Shown in pieces: positions 34,180 through 43,137 of a stretch of DNA of 64,000 nucleotides. The notes beneath the pieces were generated by a model. It saw only the letters and a list, made by a program, of their open reading frames with translations, was not told the DNA's origin and searched no databases. A program made the position numbers and the translations under genes. Each line of letters begins with the position of its first letter. The stretch's first letter is position 1. The DNA is from Burkholderia sp. Bp9143 (lineage in GTDB: Bacteria > Pseudomonadota > Gammaproteobacteria > Burkholderiales > Burkholderiaceae): the NCBI RefSeq assembly GCF_003853645.1, contig NZ_QTPO01000022.1, forward strand, positions 60,580-124,579, written 5' to 3'.

Positions 34180-35595
34180 ATGCCCATTCAGACGGAACAC
34201 GACCCGCGCCTGAAACGCGCACTCAAGACCCGGCACATCAGCATGCTGGCCCTCGGCGGCGTGATCGGCGTCGGCTTGTTCGTCGGCTCGAGCGCGGTGA
34301 TCGCATCGACCGGACCGGCAGCCTTCATCACCTACGGCATCACCGGCGTGATCGTCGGGCTCATCATGCGGATGCTCGGCGAAATGGCCGCCGCGCGCCC
34401 GATGAAGGGTTCGTTCGTCGACTACGCACGCATGGCGTACGGCGACCTGGCCGGCTTCTCGACCGGCTGGCTGTACTGGTATTTCTGGGTGATCGTGGTC
34501 GGCTTCGAAGCGGTGGTCGGCGGCCAGATCATCAACGGCTGGCTGCCGCAGGTGCCCGTGTGGGCAATCTCGCTCGGGCTGATGGTCGTGATGACGTCGC
34601 TCAACCAGCTGTCGGTAAATTCGTTCGGCGAAGCGGAATACTGGTTCGCCGGCATCAAGGTCGCAGCGATCGTCGTGTTTCTCGTGATCGCCGGCGCATA
34701 CGTGTTCCACGTCTGGCCGGGTTCCACCGCGCGCTTCTCGAACCTGACCGCGCACGGCGGCTTCCTGCCGCACGGCACGCTGACGCTGTTCTCGGGCGTC
34801 GTGTCGGTGATCTTCTCGATGACGGGCGTCGAGGTCGCGACGATCGCGGCCGCTGAATCCGATCATCCGGCCCGCAACATCCGTCGCGCGGTGAACACGG
34901 TGATGGCGCGCATCCTCGTGTTCTTCGTGCTGTCGACCTTCTTCATCGTGGTCGCGCAACCGTGGATCGACATCGTACCCGGCAAGTCGCCGTTCGTCGC
35001 GACGCTGGAGAAGATCGGCATACCCGGCGCTGCAACGCTGTTGACGGCCGTGATCCTGGTGGCCGTGCTGTCCGTCCTCAACGCCGGCCTGTACACGTCG
35101 TCGCGATTGCTGTTCGTGCTGAGCACCAACCGCGAGGCGCCGAAGTTTCTGTCGATAACGAGCAGCCGCGGCGTACCGCGCTGGGGCGTGCTGGCGTCGA
35201 CGCTGGTTGGCTACGGCTGCGTCGTGATCGCTGCGCTCTGGCCGGACACCGTGTTCCAGTTCCTGCTGAATTCGTCCGGCGCCGTGTTTCTGTTCGTCTA
35301 CCTGATGATCTGCCTGTCGCAACTGAAGCTGCGCAAGCAATGGGAACGTGAAGGGACGCTGAAATTCCGGATGTGGCTGCACCCGTGGCTACCGCTCGCC
35401 GTCACCTGCTCGATCGTCGCGGTACTCGTGAGCATGGCGATCGACCCGGCAACCCGGATCAGCCTCGCGCAGTGCCTGATCGCGATCGTCGTCATCGTGG
35501 CCGCATACGGCGTGCTGAAGCTCGCCCGGTCGGGACGTCCGCAGCCAACCGTGCATGCGGCCGTGCCCGGACACACCGGTACCGTCGGCGAATGA
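34180..35595 (+). CDS. APC family amino acid/GABA permease
   Basis: A 471-residue, 12-TM inner-membrane permease. It starts with a charged tail then MLALGGVIGVGLFVGSSAVI (TM1 with the G-x-G-x-F substrate motif) and AAARPMKGSFVDYARMAYGD, typical of the GABA/proline/lysine permease group. GEAEYWFAGIKVAAIVVFLV lies near TM5. It is the first gene after pucR and is followed 34 bases later by the FAD oxidase, so the substrate is probably an amine or amino acid oxidised by that enzyme. Confidence 0.85.
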   Translation: MPIQTEHDPRLKRALKTRHISMLALGGVIGVGLFVGSSAVIASTGPAAFITYGITGVIVGLIMRMLGEMAAARPMKGSFVDYARMAYGDLAGFSTGWLYWYFWVIVVGFEAVVGGQIINGWLPQVPVWAISLGLMVVMTSLNQLSVNSFGEAEYWFAGIKVAAIVVFLVIAGAYVFHVWPGSTARFSNLTAHGGFLPHGTLTLFSGVVSVIFSMTGVEVATIAAAESDHPARNIRRAVNTVMARILVFFVLSTFFIVVAQPWIDIVPGKSPFVATLEKIGIPGAATLLTAVILVAVLSVLNAGLYTSSRLLFVLSTNREAPKFLSITSSRGVPRWGVLASTLVGYGCVVIAALWPDTVFQFLLNSSGAVFLFVYLMICLSQLKLRKQWEREGTLKFRMWLHPWLPLAVTCSIVAVLVSMAIDPATRISLAQCLIAIVVIVAAYGVLKLARSGRPQPTVHAAVPGHTGTVGE

Positions 35596-35629
35596 CGGCA
35601 CTCGGCTCCATCCAACCCGGAACACGCAC

Positions 35630-37012
35630 ATGCAAGCTGAAGTTGAACTGTTGAAACTGCCGATCAAGCCGCTGTGGCACCAGGCCGCCCGCGCGCGCAG
35701 CGCGCTGGCCGGCCAGGTCGACGCGGACGTCGCGATCGTCGGCGCCGGTTACACGGCGTTGTGGACGGCCTACTACCTGCTGAAGGCGCAGCCGTCGCTG
35801 CGCGTCGTGCTGGTCGAACGCGAGGTCGTCGGGTTCGGCGCGTCGGGGCGCAACGGCGGATGGGCGTCGGCGATCTTCCCGATCTCGCTGCCGCGCGTCG
35901 CGCAGATGTATTCGCACGACGCCGCGCTGCGGCTCCAGGCCGCGATGAACAAAACGGTCGACGAGATCGGCCACATCCTCGCACTCGAAGGCATCGACGC
36001 CGACTACAAGAAAGAGGGCTTCTTGTCGCTCGCGCGCAGCGCCGCGCAACTATCGCGCGTCGCCGCAGCCGTCGAGGCCTCGGCGCGCTTCGGGCTGCCG
36101 GACCAGTGGTGCGCGCTCGACGCCTCCGAGGCCCAGGCACGGATCGGCGCGCGCGGCGTGCTCGGCGCGCTGTACACCGAGCATTGCGCGCTGATTCATC
36201 CCGGCAAGCTCGTGCATGCACTTGCACGACTCGTCGAAAGCATTGGCGCGCGCATCTACGAGCATTCGGAAGTGACGGGCATCGGGCCCGGCTTCATCCG
36301 CACCGCGGCAGGAAACGTGAAGGCCGAAACGATCGTGCGCGCGACCGAGGCATTCTCGTGCCAGCAATTGGAGCATCGCCGCTCGGTGATTCCGCTCTAC
36401 TCGCTGGTGCTGGCAACCGAACCGCTGCCGCTGTCGCTGCGGCAGTCGCTGCGGCTCGACCACCGGCTCGCGTTCAACGACATGCGCCACCTGCGCGTGT
36501 ACGGCCAGGTCACGGCCGAGGGCCGACTCGTGTTCGGCGGGCGCGGCGCGCCGTACCAATGGGGATCGCGGATGTCGGATGGCGACGACCAGATCGGCCA
36601 TGCGCACGCGAAGATCCATGCGGCGATGGTCGAATTCTTCCCGGAACTGGCCGATGCGACCGTCACGCACCGCTGGGGCGGCGCGCTCGGCGTGTCGCGC
36701 GACTGGTGCCCGACCGTCAGCATGGATCCGCGTACGCGCATCGCGTGGGCCGGCAACTACGTCGGCGACGGCGTGGCGACCAGCAACCTGGCCGGCCGGA
36801 TCCTGCGCAACCTGATTCTCGGCATGGACGAATCGATCAACCGGCTGCCGCTCGTGAATCACACGTCCCCGGCCTGGGAGCCCGAGCCGCTGCGCTGGCT
36901 CGGCGTCAACAGCGGTCTTTTTGCAGCGGGGTTCAGCGACGCCGAAGAGAAGCTGACCCGTCAACCCTCGCGCACGGCCCAGCTTCTCGAGAAGCTGACC
37001 GGTGCGCACTGA
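35630..37012 (+). CDS. FAD-dependent amine oxidase (PuuB-like DAO family)
   Basis: A 460-residue flavoprotein of the D-amino-acid oxidase family. The Rossmann motif is DVAIVGAGYTALWTAYYLL (about residues 33-51). FGASGRNGGWASAIFP, the segment typical of gamma-glutamylputrescine oxidases, follows at about 72-87. Near the C-terminus THRWGGALGVSRDWCPTVSM and AGNYVGDGVATSNLAGRIL complete the FAD site. It oxidises an amine or glutamylated amine to an aldehyde, with H2O2 in PuuB-type enzymes. The operon with permease and cupin is clear; the substrate is not. Confidence 0.85.
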   Translation: MQAEVELLKLPIKPLWHQAARARSALAGQVDADVAIVGAGYTALWTAYYLLKAQPSLRVVLVEREVVGFGASGRNGGWASAIFPISLPRVAQMYSHDAALRLQAAMNKTVDEIGHILALEGIDADYKKEGFLSLARSAAQLSRVAAAVEASARFGLPDQWCALDASEAQARIGARGVLGALYTEHCALIHPGKLVHALARLVESIGARIYEHSEVTGIGPGFIRTAAGNVKAETIVRATEAFSCQQLEHRRSVIPLYSLVLATEPLPLSLRQSLRLDHRLAFNDMRHLRVYGQVTAEGRLVFGGRGAPYQWGSRMSDGDDQIGHAHAKIHAAMVEFFPELADATVTHRWGGALGVSRDWCPTVSMDPRTRIAWAGNYVGDGVATSNLAGRILRNLILGMDESINRLPLVNHTSPAWEPEPLRWLGVNSGLFAAGFSDAEEKLTRQPSRTAQLLEKLTGAH

Positions 37013-37025
37013 GCAGGAGCATCAG

Positions 37026-37376
37026 ATGAAGACATTCACCATCGTCAAGGCCGGCCAGATCGCCTACGCCACGCTGACCGCCGCCGGCCAGCGCGCCGGC
37101 GCGGACCGCGGCGATCCGCAAATCGCGATTCAGCGCCTCGCGCCCGACGCCGTCGGCAACCTGGGGATCTGGGAATGCCAGCCGGGCGGCTGGCCAGTCG
37201 TCGATCGGCCCGATACGGAGTTCACGTACATCCTCTCGGGCCGTGCGAACCTGACCGACGAGGCGAGCGGCGAAGTGATCGAGATCGGCGCCGGCGACCT
37301 CGTGATCCTGCCGCCGGGATGGACGGGACGGTGGGACGTCATCGAGCCGTTGCGGAAGGTGTACGCGATTTATTGA
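37026..37376 (+). CDS. Cupin domain protein (DUF861/EutQ-like)
   Basis: A 116-residue small cupin. The barrel has GIWECQPGGWPVV, then TEFTYILSGRANLTDE and GDLVILPPGWTGRWDV, the last with the W-x-G-R-W-D ending common in cupins next to amine oxidases. GCAGGAG lies 7 bases before the ATG at 37026, 13 bases after the oxidase stop. Function unknown. Confidence 0.85.
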   Translation: MKTFTIVKAGQIAYATLTAAGQRAGADRGDPQIAIQRLAPDAVGNLGIWECQPGGWPVVDRPDTEFTYILSGRANLTDEASGEVIEIGAGDLVILPPGWTGRWDVIEPLRKVYAIY

Positions 37377-37390
37377 ATTGGCCGGAAGCA

Positions 37391-37419
37391 GGAACGGCGG
37401 GTATGAGTCCCGCCGTTCC
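37391..37419. terminator. Bidirectional terminator-like hairpin
   Basis: A perfect 11-bp stem GGAACGGCGGG/CCCGCCGTTCC with a 7-base loop lies between the cupin stop and the convergent porin 3' end. It lacks a long T run. Confidence 0.55.
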
Positions 37420-37456
37420 GGCGTCGCACCGAGCCGCCGCTACGGCACATCTGTCA

Positions 37457-38644
37457 TCAGAACCGCTTCTGAATCCCGACGCGCGCATACACCTGGTGAT
37501 TCGTCGTCGACGGCGACAGGTTGTAGATCGACGCAACCGCATCATGGCCGGTCGAATCGGTTCCGCTGGTCTTCTCGTAGACGCCGATCACATAGAGTTG
37601 CGTGGTCTTGGACAGCGAGTACGATGCGCCGAGCGCCGCTTCGTTGTAGCTCGCACCCGTATGCCCAGCCACCCCAGACGTTTTGGTTTACTGATAGTCT
37701 AGACCGAGCAATATCGCCGGCGTGGCCTGCCACGAGAAGTTGATTTCGCCCGTATTGAAGGTCGCTGTCCCGCCGATGCCGCCTGCCGGCACCGGCCCCG
37801 CCGATCGATCGCCGAGACCGCGGAACTGCGTGTTCGAGTAGTTCGCGCCGAGCGTCACGCGCCCCATCTGATATTGGGCCCCTGCTGCAAGCGCCTGAAG
37901 CGAATGCGCGGACGCAAACCCTGTCGTTACCGGCGATCCGGCGAAATTCGCGCCCGGCACGCCGTTCGATACGGCTGCCGGCGCACCGGAATCGCCCCAG
38001 AACGACACGTTCGGCTGCCGCACGTTCAAATAGCCGACACCCGCCGAGAATGGCCCGCGCCGATAACCCGCACCCACCGAAAAAACCTGGTTTCGCGAGA
38101 AGTCCCCCGGCACGCCGCCGATCCCGTACAGCCCGCCGACCGTGAAACCTTGGAATTCCGGGCTCACGTACTTGATGGAACTGTTGACGCGATTGGTATG
38201 CGCCATCTGGTCGACGTCACCGGGATGCCCGAGCGCGGGACCGCCCCACGTATTCGCCACGGCGAACGGATTGACGAACTCGACAATTTCATCGTATTGG
38301 CGGCCGAGCGTCACCGTGCCGTACGATCTGCTCGACAGGCCGACATACGCCTGCCGCCCGAACAGCAGCCCGCCCTGCCCCAGCTTGCCGTTGGTGATGT
38401 CGAAACCGTTTTCCAGCCGGAATACCGCCGCAAGGCCGCCGCCCAGATCCTCCTTGCCGAGCAATCCGAACCGGTCGCCGTTCAGCATGCCCGATGTCAT
38501 GTTGTAGAGCGACTTGCCGCCCGCATTGCCTTGATAGTTCAGCCCCACGTCGAGCAACCCGTAAAGCGTCACGCTGCTTTGCGCGAATGCCGTGCCGGCC
38601 ATACCCAGCCCGGCGGTCATTACGATCCATTTCCCTGCCTTCAT
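37457..38644 (-). pseudogene. Porin with in-frame stop, probable phthalate porin OphP
   Basis: Residues 1-318 are a normal Burkholderia porin start (signal peptide to about 21, then SSVTLYGLLDVGLNYQGNAG). The frame is closed by TAA at 37690-37688 just after LLGLDYQ. Without that stop, the same frame continues TKTSGVAGHTGASYNEAALG through to the terminal Phe (VGIQKRF, stop at 37457). One base change (TAC to TAA) explains it. The truncated chain lacks the last strands and the C-terminal Phe needed for outer-membrane assembly. It lies 92 bases downstream of nadC/ophE on the same strand, and a porin specific for phthalate is known in Burkholderia. Stop-codon readthrough or sequencing error are alternatives. 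Confidence 0.85.
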
Positions 38645-38736
38645 CTCGTCTCCTCTGGTAAATCGTTCACTCAGTCATACTTAGTATTCTTGAAATATTT
38701 GCGTATGGAAAACGAAGCTCGCCAATCGCGTATTCG

Positions 38737-39645
38737 TCAGCCTTTCAAGTCGGGCGCGCTCGACGCCGAAATCGACTCGGCGACCGATTCCCGTTCAACC
38801 GACGCGGCAAGCGTCGAGAATCGCAGCGAAAAATCGATCGCCGTGACGTGCTTCGTCAGCGCACCCACGGAAATGCGGTGAACGCCGGTCTCCGCAATGG
38901 CGCGCAGCGTATCCGGCGTGACGCCACCGGATACTTCAAGCTCCGCTCGCCCGTCGGCGATACGCACGGCTTCGCGCATCTGTTCCAGCGAGAAATTGTC
39001 GAGCAGGATCGACCCGGCACCGGCCGCCAATGCTTCCGCCAGTTCGCTCAGCGTCTCGACCTCGACCTGCAGCGGCACGCCGGCACCGAGCGCGTGCGCG
39101 GCCCGGATCGTCGACGCGATTCCGCCGCCGGCAGCGACGTGGTTTTCCTTGATCAGGATGCCGTCGTACAACCCGAGCCGATGGTTCCTGCCGCCACCGA
39201 CCCGCACCGCGTACTTCTGCGCCAGGCGCAACCCCGGCAGCGTCTTTCTCGTATCGAGCACATGCGCCGCCGTGCCTTCGACGATGCGGGCCATCGCGCA
39301 TGTCACGGTCGCCACGCCGGAAAGAAGCTGAAGGAAATTGAGTGCCGTCCGCTCGGCGGTCAGCAGGCCGCGCGCCGGACCCGCTATCCGGCAGACGATC
39401 TGCCCTTCGCGCATCCGTTCGCCTTCGTCGGCGAACCACTCGACCGCGATACGCGGGTCCACCTGAAGCAGCGTTTCGTCGAACCAGGGCCGGCCGCACA
39501 GCACGGCCGGCTCGCGCACGGTGAGCATCGCTTCGCACGCCGTGCCGGGATCGATCAGCACCGAAGTCCAGTCGACGTCGCCGACATCTTCCAGGAGTGC
39601 ATCGCGGACATTGCGCACCATTGCCGCGCGGGTCGTTTCATCCAT
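38737..39645 (-). CDS. nadC: Nicotinate-nucleotide (quinolinate) phosphoribosyltransferase, OphE type
   Basis: A 302-residue enzyme of NAD synthesis. It contains RTALNFLQLLSGVATVT, VLDTRKTLPGLRLAQKYAVR (substrate-binding DTRKT), GGGRNHRLGLYDGILIKENH, and near the end LEVSGGVTPDTLRAIAETGV, all NadC signatures. There are no nadA or nadB neighbours; it sits in the phthalate cluster. Phthalate is a quinolinate analogue that inhibits this enzyme, and in B. cepacia DBO1 an extra copy (ophE) serves phthalate growth. I infer the same job here. Control is through the operator at 39722. Confidence 0.92.
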   Translation of the reverse strand: MDETTRAAMVRNVRDALLEDVGDVDWTSVLIDPGTACEAMLTVREPAVLCGRPWFDETLLQVDPRIAVEWFADEGERMREGQIVCRIAGPARGLLTAERTALNFLQLLSGVATVTCAMARIVEGTAAHVLDTRKTLPGLRLAQKYAVRVGGGRNHRLGLYDGILIKENHVAAGGGIASTIRAAHALGAGVPLQVEVETLSELAEALAAGAGSILLDNFSLEQMREAVRIADGRAELEVSGGVTPDTLRAIAETGVHRISVGALTKHVTAIDFSLRFSTLAASVERESVAESISASSAPDLKG

Positions 39646-39716
39646 TCAGGGTTCCGTATCATCAGCAGGGAAGGCAGCACGCAGTCGCTCGCGACCGCAC
39701 GCCGGCACGGAACCAA

Positions 39717-39735
39717 TATTATTAGAGATTTAATA
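39717..39735 (-). promoter_or_regulatory. Oph operator upstream of ophE
   Basis: The minus strand reads TTAAATCTCTAATAATAT, differing by one base from the sequence in the ophA1 promoter. The core is TTAGA-GA-TTTAA on the plus strand (39722-39733). It lies 77 bases upstream of the ophE start. Confidence 0.65.
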
Positions 39736-39788
39736 AAATGACCACCCGGGGATTGACCTGAGTGCGGCGGCGCATGACCGCCGTTTTG

Positions 39789-40367
39789 TCACTCTTCCCC
39801 GCGCGTCGCGATCAGGTTGCCGACTTCGCGCGTCGACGGAATCCGCCGCGCCGGATCGTCCGATTCGGCTTCATCGCGTGCCATGTTTTCGATGATCGTC
39901 AGCAGCACCTTGCGCGCGACGTTGATCTCGGTCGCCTTCAGCCCGTTGACGCTGATCTCGTTGACCTCTTCCGCGAGCGGCACGAGCTTGCCCTTCAGCG
40001 CCTTGCCGCGCGGCGTGAGGTACACGTGCGTGTTCTTCCGATTGTCCGGTGCATAGCGGCGCTCGACGTAGCCGAGCTTTTCCATCGCCGACACCGCGCT
40101 GAACGTGGTGGGCGTCGTGGTGCCGGTCTCGTCGCTGAGTTCCTTCTGCGTCAATCCGTCGGTTTCCCACAGCACACGCAGATACGCCCAGTGACCGAAC
40201 GACACTTCATGCTGCGCCAGGCGCATCTGCAGCCCGCGAATCATCGCGCGGGCCGCGTCCTTCACCAGGTGGGCAAGACGATCGTCCGGCACCGCGTCGC
40301 GCCAGTGCCGAAGGATCGGGTTCGCGCCGGGGTCACGGCCCTTGCCCGAAGAACGTGTTGCTGCCAT
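39789..40367 (-). CDS. MarR family regulator, probable OphR
   Basis: A 192-residue winged-helix regulator. The recognition region is LTQKELSDETGTTTPTTFSA followed by VSAMEKLGYVERRYAPDNRK (the DxR wing). It lies between ophE and ophC, all on the minus strand. It is the only regulator in the phthalate cluster and thus the prime candidate to bind the three TTAGA-N2-TCTAA sites. MarR proteins on aromatic pathways are usually repressors released by an aromatic ligand. Confidence 0.85.
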   Translation of the reverse strand: MAATRSSGKGRDPGANPILRHWRDAVPDDRLAHLVKDAARAMIRGLQMRLAQHEVSFGHWAYLRVLWETDGLTQKELSDETGTTTPTTFSAVSAMEKLGYVERRYAPDNRKNTHVYLTPRGKALKGKLVPLAEEVNEISVNGLKATEINVARKVLLTIIENMARDEAESDDPARRIPSTREVGNLIATRGEE

Positions 40368-40475
40368 ACCATCCTCGCCGTCGTTGTAACCGAAGTGGTG
40401 ACAATCATATCGCTTTACCCGGCGGGCAAGCCACTGGCGACGCTGCTGCAGCGAACGGCATGGCCGCGCCCCGCG

Positions 40476-41468
40476 TCAGATCTTGAAGCTTTCGAGGCTC
40501 GCCGGATGGAACAGCTCGGCCGGCTGCAACCGACGGCTCGACAGGCCTTCCGCATGGTGCCGCGCGAGGAACCGGTCGATCACGTGCTCGTTCTGCGCGA
40601 AGCCGTACGACCAGAAGTCGTCGCCCATCAGGCGGCGCGCGTTGCGCAGTTGATCCTCGATGAACGGCAGCGTCACCTTGGTGGCCGACGTGTCGCTCAG
40701 GCGCGCGAGCGCGGTCGCCTTCGACTGCTCGAACGCCTTGGCGATCGCGCCCGGCAGCCACGGGTGCCGGTCCGCGAGCGTCCGCCGGATCCCGAGCGTA
40801 TGCATGATCGGAAAGAGCTTCCTGCGTGCATACCATTCGGCCGCGCTCCGTTGCGGATCGTCGAACAGATACTTGACCTGCGGATGTCCGCGCTCGAAAC
40901 ACGATGGCGCACGCGGCCCGATCACGCCGTCGATCTCACCGTCCGCCAGCAGGTTCGAGATCGTGCGCCCTTCCGGCGCATTCTCCAGCACGACGCCTTC
41001 GGGCAACTTCAGCGCGATCTTTTCCACGCGCGTCGGATCCTCGTAGCCGCCGCGCACCCAGCGGATGTCCGATGCCTTCACACCGTACTCCTCCTCGAGA
41101 AACAGCCGAACCCAGACGTTGGCCGTGAGCTGGTATTCCGGCACGCCGATGCACTTGCCCTTCAGGTCTTCCGGCCGGTCGATGCCGCGATCCGCGCGCA
41201 CGTAGATCGAGCTGTGCCGGAACGCGCGCGACGGAAAGACCGGCACCGCAATGTACGGCGACGTGCCGGCCGCCGTCTTCACGGAATAGCTGCTGAGCGA
41301 CAGCTCGCAAACGTCGTAGTCCGCATGCCGGAACGCGCGAAAGAAGATCTCCTCCGGGTCCTGCAGCATGAACACGGGGTCCACGCCGTCGATCTGCACG
41401 TCGCCATCGATCAGCGGACGCATCCGGTCATAGTTGCCCACCGCGATGGAAAGTTGAAGCTTGCTCAT
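40476..41468 (-). CDS. ophC: 4,5-Dihydroxyphthalate decarboxylase (OphC)
   Basis: A 330-residue enzyme that removes one carboxyl from 4,5-dihydroxyphthalate to give protocatechuate. The fold is of the periplasmic-binding (NMT1/THI5-like) type, with LSIAVGNYDRMRPLIDGDVQ at the start, PEEIFFRAFRHADYDVCELS and DLKGKCIGVPEYQLTANVWV. There is no signal peptide, as expected for the decarboxylase and not for an ABC binding protein. The ATG at 41468 is preceded by AGGAACAG. It is downstream of ophD. Confidence 0.9.
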   Translation of the reverse strand: MSKLQLSIAVGNYDRMRPLIDGDVQIDGVDPVFMLQDPEEIFFRAFRHADYDVCELSLSSYSVKTAAGTSPYIAVPVFPSRAFRHSSIYVRADRGIDRPEDLKGKCIGVPEYQLTANVWVRLFLEEEYGVKASDIRWVRGGYEDPTRVEKIALKLPEGVVLENAPEGRTISNLLADGEIDGVIGPRAPSCFERGHPQVKYLFDDPQRSAAEWYARRKLFPIMHTLGIRRTLADRHPWLPGAIAKAFEQSKATALARLSDTSATKVTLPFIEDQLRNARRLMGDDFWSYGFAQNEHVIDRFLARHHAEGLSSRRLQPAELFHPASLESFKI

Positions 41469-41511
41469 TGCTGTTCCTGTCTGACTATCGAAAAAAGGGG
41501 AGCGCGCGCGA

Positions 41512-42858
41512 TCATGCGCCGGGCCGCGATGCCTGCCGCGCGCGCGGGACACCGAAGAACACGACGATGCCGCCGATGAAAACGAACGCGGCCACGAGCA
41601 GGATGCCCGCCGAGAAACTGCCGGTCACGCTCTTGACCCAGCCGAGGACGTTCGGCGCGAAGAACGCACCGACCTGCCCGAGGCTGCTGATCACGCCGAT
41701 GCCGCCGGCCGCGGCCTCGCCTTTCAGGTAGGTCGGCGGAATGGTCCAGATGATGGCCGCCGCCGCGAAATAGCTGACCGATATGAGGCTCAGGCACACG
41801 ATCGCGACCGGCCAGTCGTGCGTGACGAGCGTCAGCAGCACGGCGCCTGTCGCGCCTGCCGTCGCCGACAGCACGAAGTGCCAGCGCCGCTCGAGACGCA
41901 GGTCGGAGCTGCGCGCGATCCACAGCATCGCGACGGCGCCGACGATGTACGGCAGCGCCGACAGCATGCCGATCTGCAGCAGGTTGGACACGCCGGTCTG
42001 CTTGATGATCGTGGGGGTCCAGTAATTGAGGATGGTGCCGCACACCGGCACCGTGGCCCAGCCGGCCGCGATCACGTACACGCGCGGGTCGCGCAGCGCG
42101 ACGAGAAGGCGGCTCGGTGCATCGTGCGGCTTTTGCCGGTTGTCGTCCTCCAGCGCGCCCACGACGATCCGCTTCTGTTCGTCGGTCAGCCACGCCGCAT
42201 CCTGCGGCCTGTCGGTCAGGTAGAACCACGCGACGATGCCGGTGATGACGGCCGGCAGGCCTTCCAGAAAGAACAGCCACTGCCAGTTGCGAAAGCCCCA
42301 GACATCGACGAAATTCTGCAGGATGAATCCGGACAGCGGGCCGCCGATGATGCCCGCAACCGCAATCGCCAGCAGGAACCGCGACGTGATGCGCGCACGC
42401 CGTTTCGCCGGATACCAGTACGACAGATAGAGAATGATCCCCGGCCAGAAGCCCGCCTCCGCCGCACCCAGCAACGTGCGTGCAAGGTAGAACTGCCACG
42501 GTGCGGTCATGAACGCCATCGCCGTTGAAATCGCGCCCCATAGCAGCATGATCCGCGTCACGGTCCGGCGCGCGCCGATTCGCCTGAGCAATAGCGTGCT
42601 CGGCACTTCCAGCAGGATGTAGCCGATGAAGAACAGGCTCACGCCGAGCCCGTATGCGGCATCGCTCAGGCCGAGGTCGTGCTTCAACTGCAACTGCGCG
42701 AAGCTGACGTTGACGCGATCGAGATAGTTCAGCACCCAGCACAGGAACAGGAAGGTCATCAACCTGAATGTGACCTTGCGATAAGTCGCTTCCACGACCG
42801 CCGAATCGGCGACCGGCGGTAGGGTCGCGTTCTCGTAGCTCAACGTTGAATCTGCCAT
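41512..42858 (-). CDS. ophD: Phthalate permease OphD (MFS, anion:cation symporter)
   Basis: A 448-residue, 12-TM carrier of the ACS branch. TM1 has [20 protein letters not shown], and the segment [20 protein letters not shown] is the tell-tale of phthalate, tartrate and glucarate permeases. It is the first gene of ophD-ophC, divergent from ophA1. The promoter region carries the near-perfect palindrome at 42957-42978. The ATG at 42858 was chosen because the longer frame (to 42942) adds an unconserved Arg/Trp-rich piece. Confidence 0.9.
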   Translation of the reverse strand: MADSTLSYENATLPPVADSAVVEATYRKVTFRLMTFLFLCWVLNYLDRVNVSFAQLQLKHDLGLSDAAYGLGVSLFFIGYILLEVPSTLLLRRIGARRTVTRIMLLWGAISTAMAFMTAPWQFYLARTLLGAAEAGFWPGIILYLSYWYPAKRRARITSRFLLAIAVAGIIGGPLSGFILQNFVDVWGFRNWQWLFFLEGLPAVITGIVAWFYLTDRPQDAAWLTDEQKRIVVGALEDDNRQKPHDAPSRLLVALRDPRVYVIAAGWATVPVCGTILNYWTPTIIKQTGVSNLLQIGMLSALPYIVGAVAMLWIARSSDLRLERRWHFVLSATAGATGAVLLTLVTHDWPVAIVCLSLISVSYFAAAAIIWTIPPTYLKGEAAAGGIGVISSLGQVGAFFAPNVLGWVKSVTGSFSAGILLVAAFVFIGGIVVFFGVPRARQASRPGA

Positions 42859-42956
42859 TTCTGCGTGTCTCCAGGTGCCACTCATGGGGTCGGCGAACGC
42901 GAGCGTGCGTACTCGCCAAGCGTCGGACGCGCTGCATTGCATTGCGTCCGCATCAG

Positions 42957-42978
42957 TATAATTAGACGTCTAACTATA
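42957..42978. promoter_or_regulatory. Oph operator at ophD promoter
   Basis: A 22-bp palindrome with one mismatch (positions 42961/42974). The core TTAGA-CG-TCTAA (42962-42973) is perfect. On the minus strand it directly precedes TATACT, a likely -10 of ophD, about 100 bases upstream of its start. Confidence 0.7.
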
Positions 42979-43057
42979 AGACTACGAAGTGCCTGCCCCG
43001 ATGACAAGAGCGGGTTTATACCGACGCGTGAAACACGGCGATTCGCTCGTCACGCGC

Positions 43058-43086
43058 TTGCTTTGTTAGATCTCTAATAATATGAT
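43058..43086 (+). promoter_or_regulatory. ophA1 promoter with operator in the spacer
   Basis: -35 TTGCTT (43058-43063), a 17-base spacer and -10 TATGAT (43081-43086). The spacer contains TTAGA-TC-TCTAA (43066-43077), so a bound regulator would block RNA polymerase. This is the pattern of a repressed promoter. Confidence 0.7.
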
Positions 43087-43137
43087 GCGCTCATGGCGAG
43101 TGCCGAAGGAAATCGAATCGGACAGAAGGAGACGGAC

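Noticed and set aside
40476..41468. ABC transporter binding protein for this gene
   Set aside because: The fold is of the binding-protein type, but there is no signal peptide and no ABC partner. Its place in the phthalate cluster fits 4,5-dihydroxyphthalate decarboxylase, which shares this fold.
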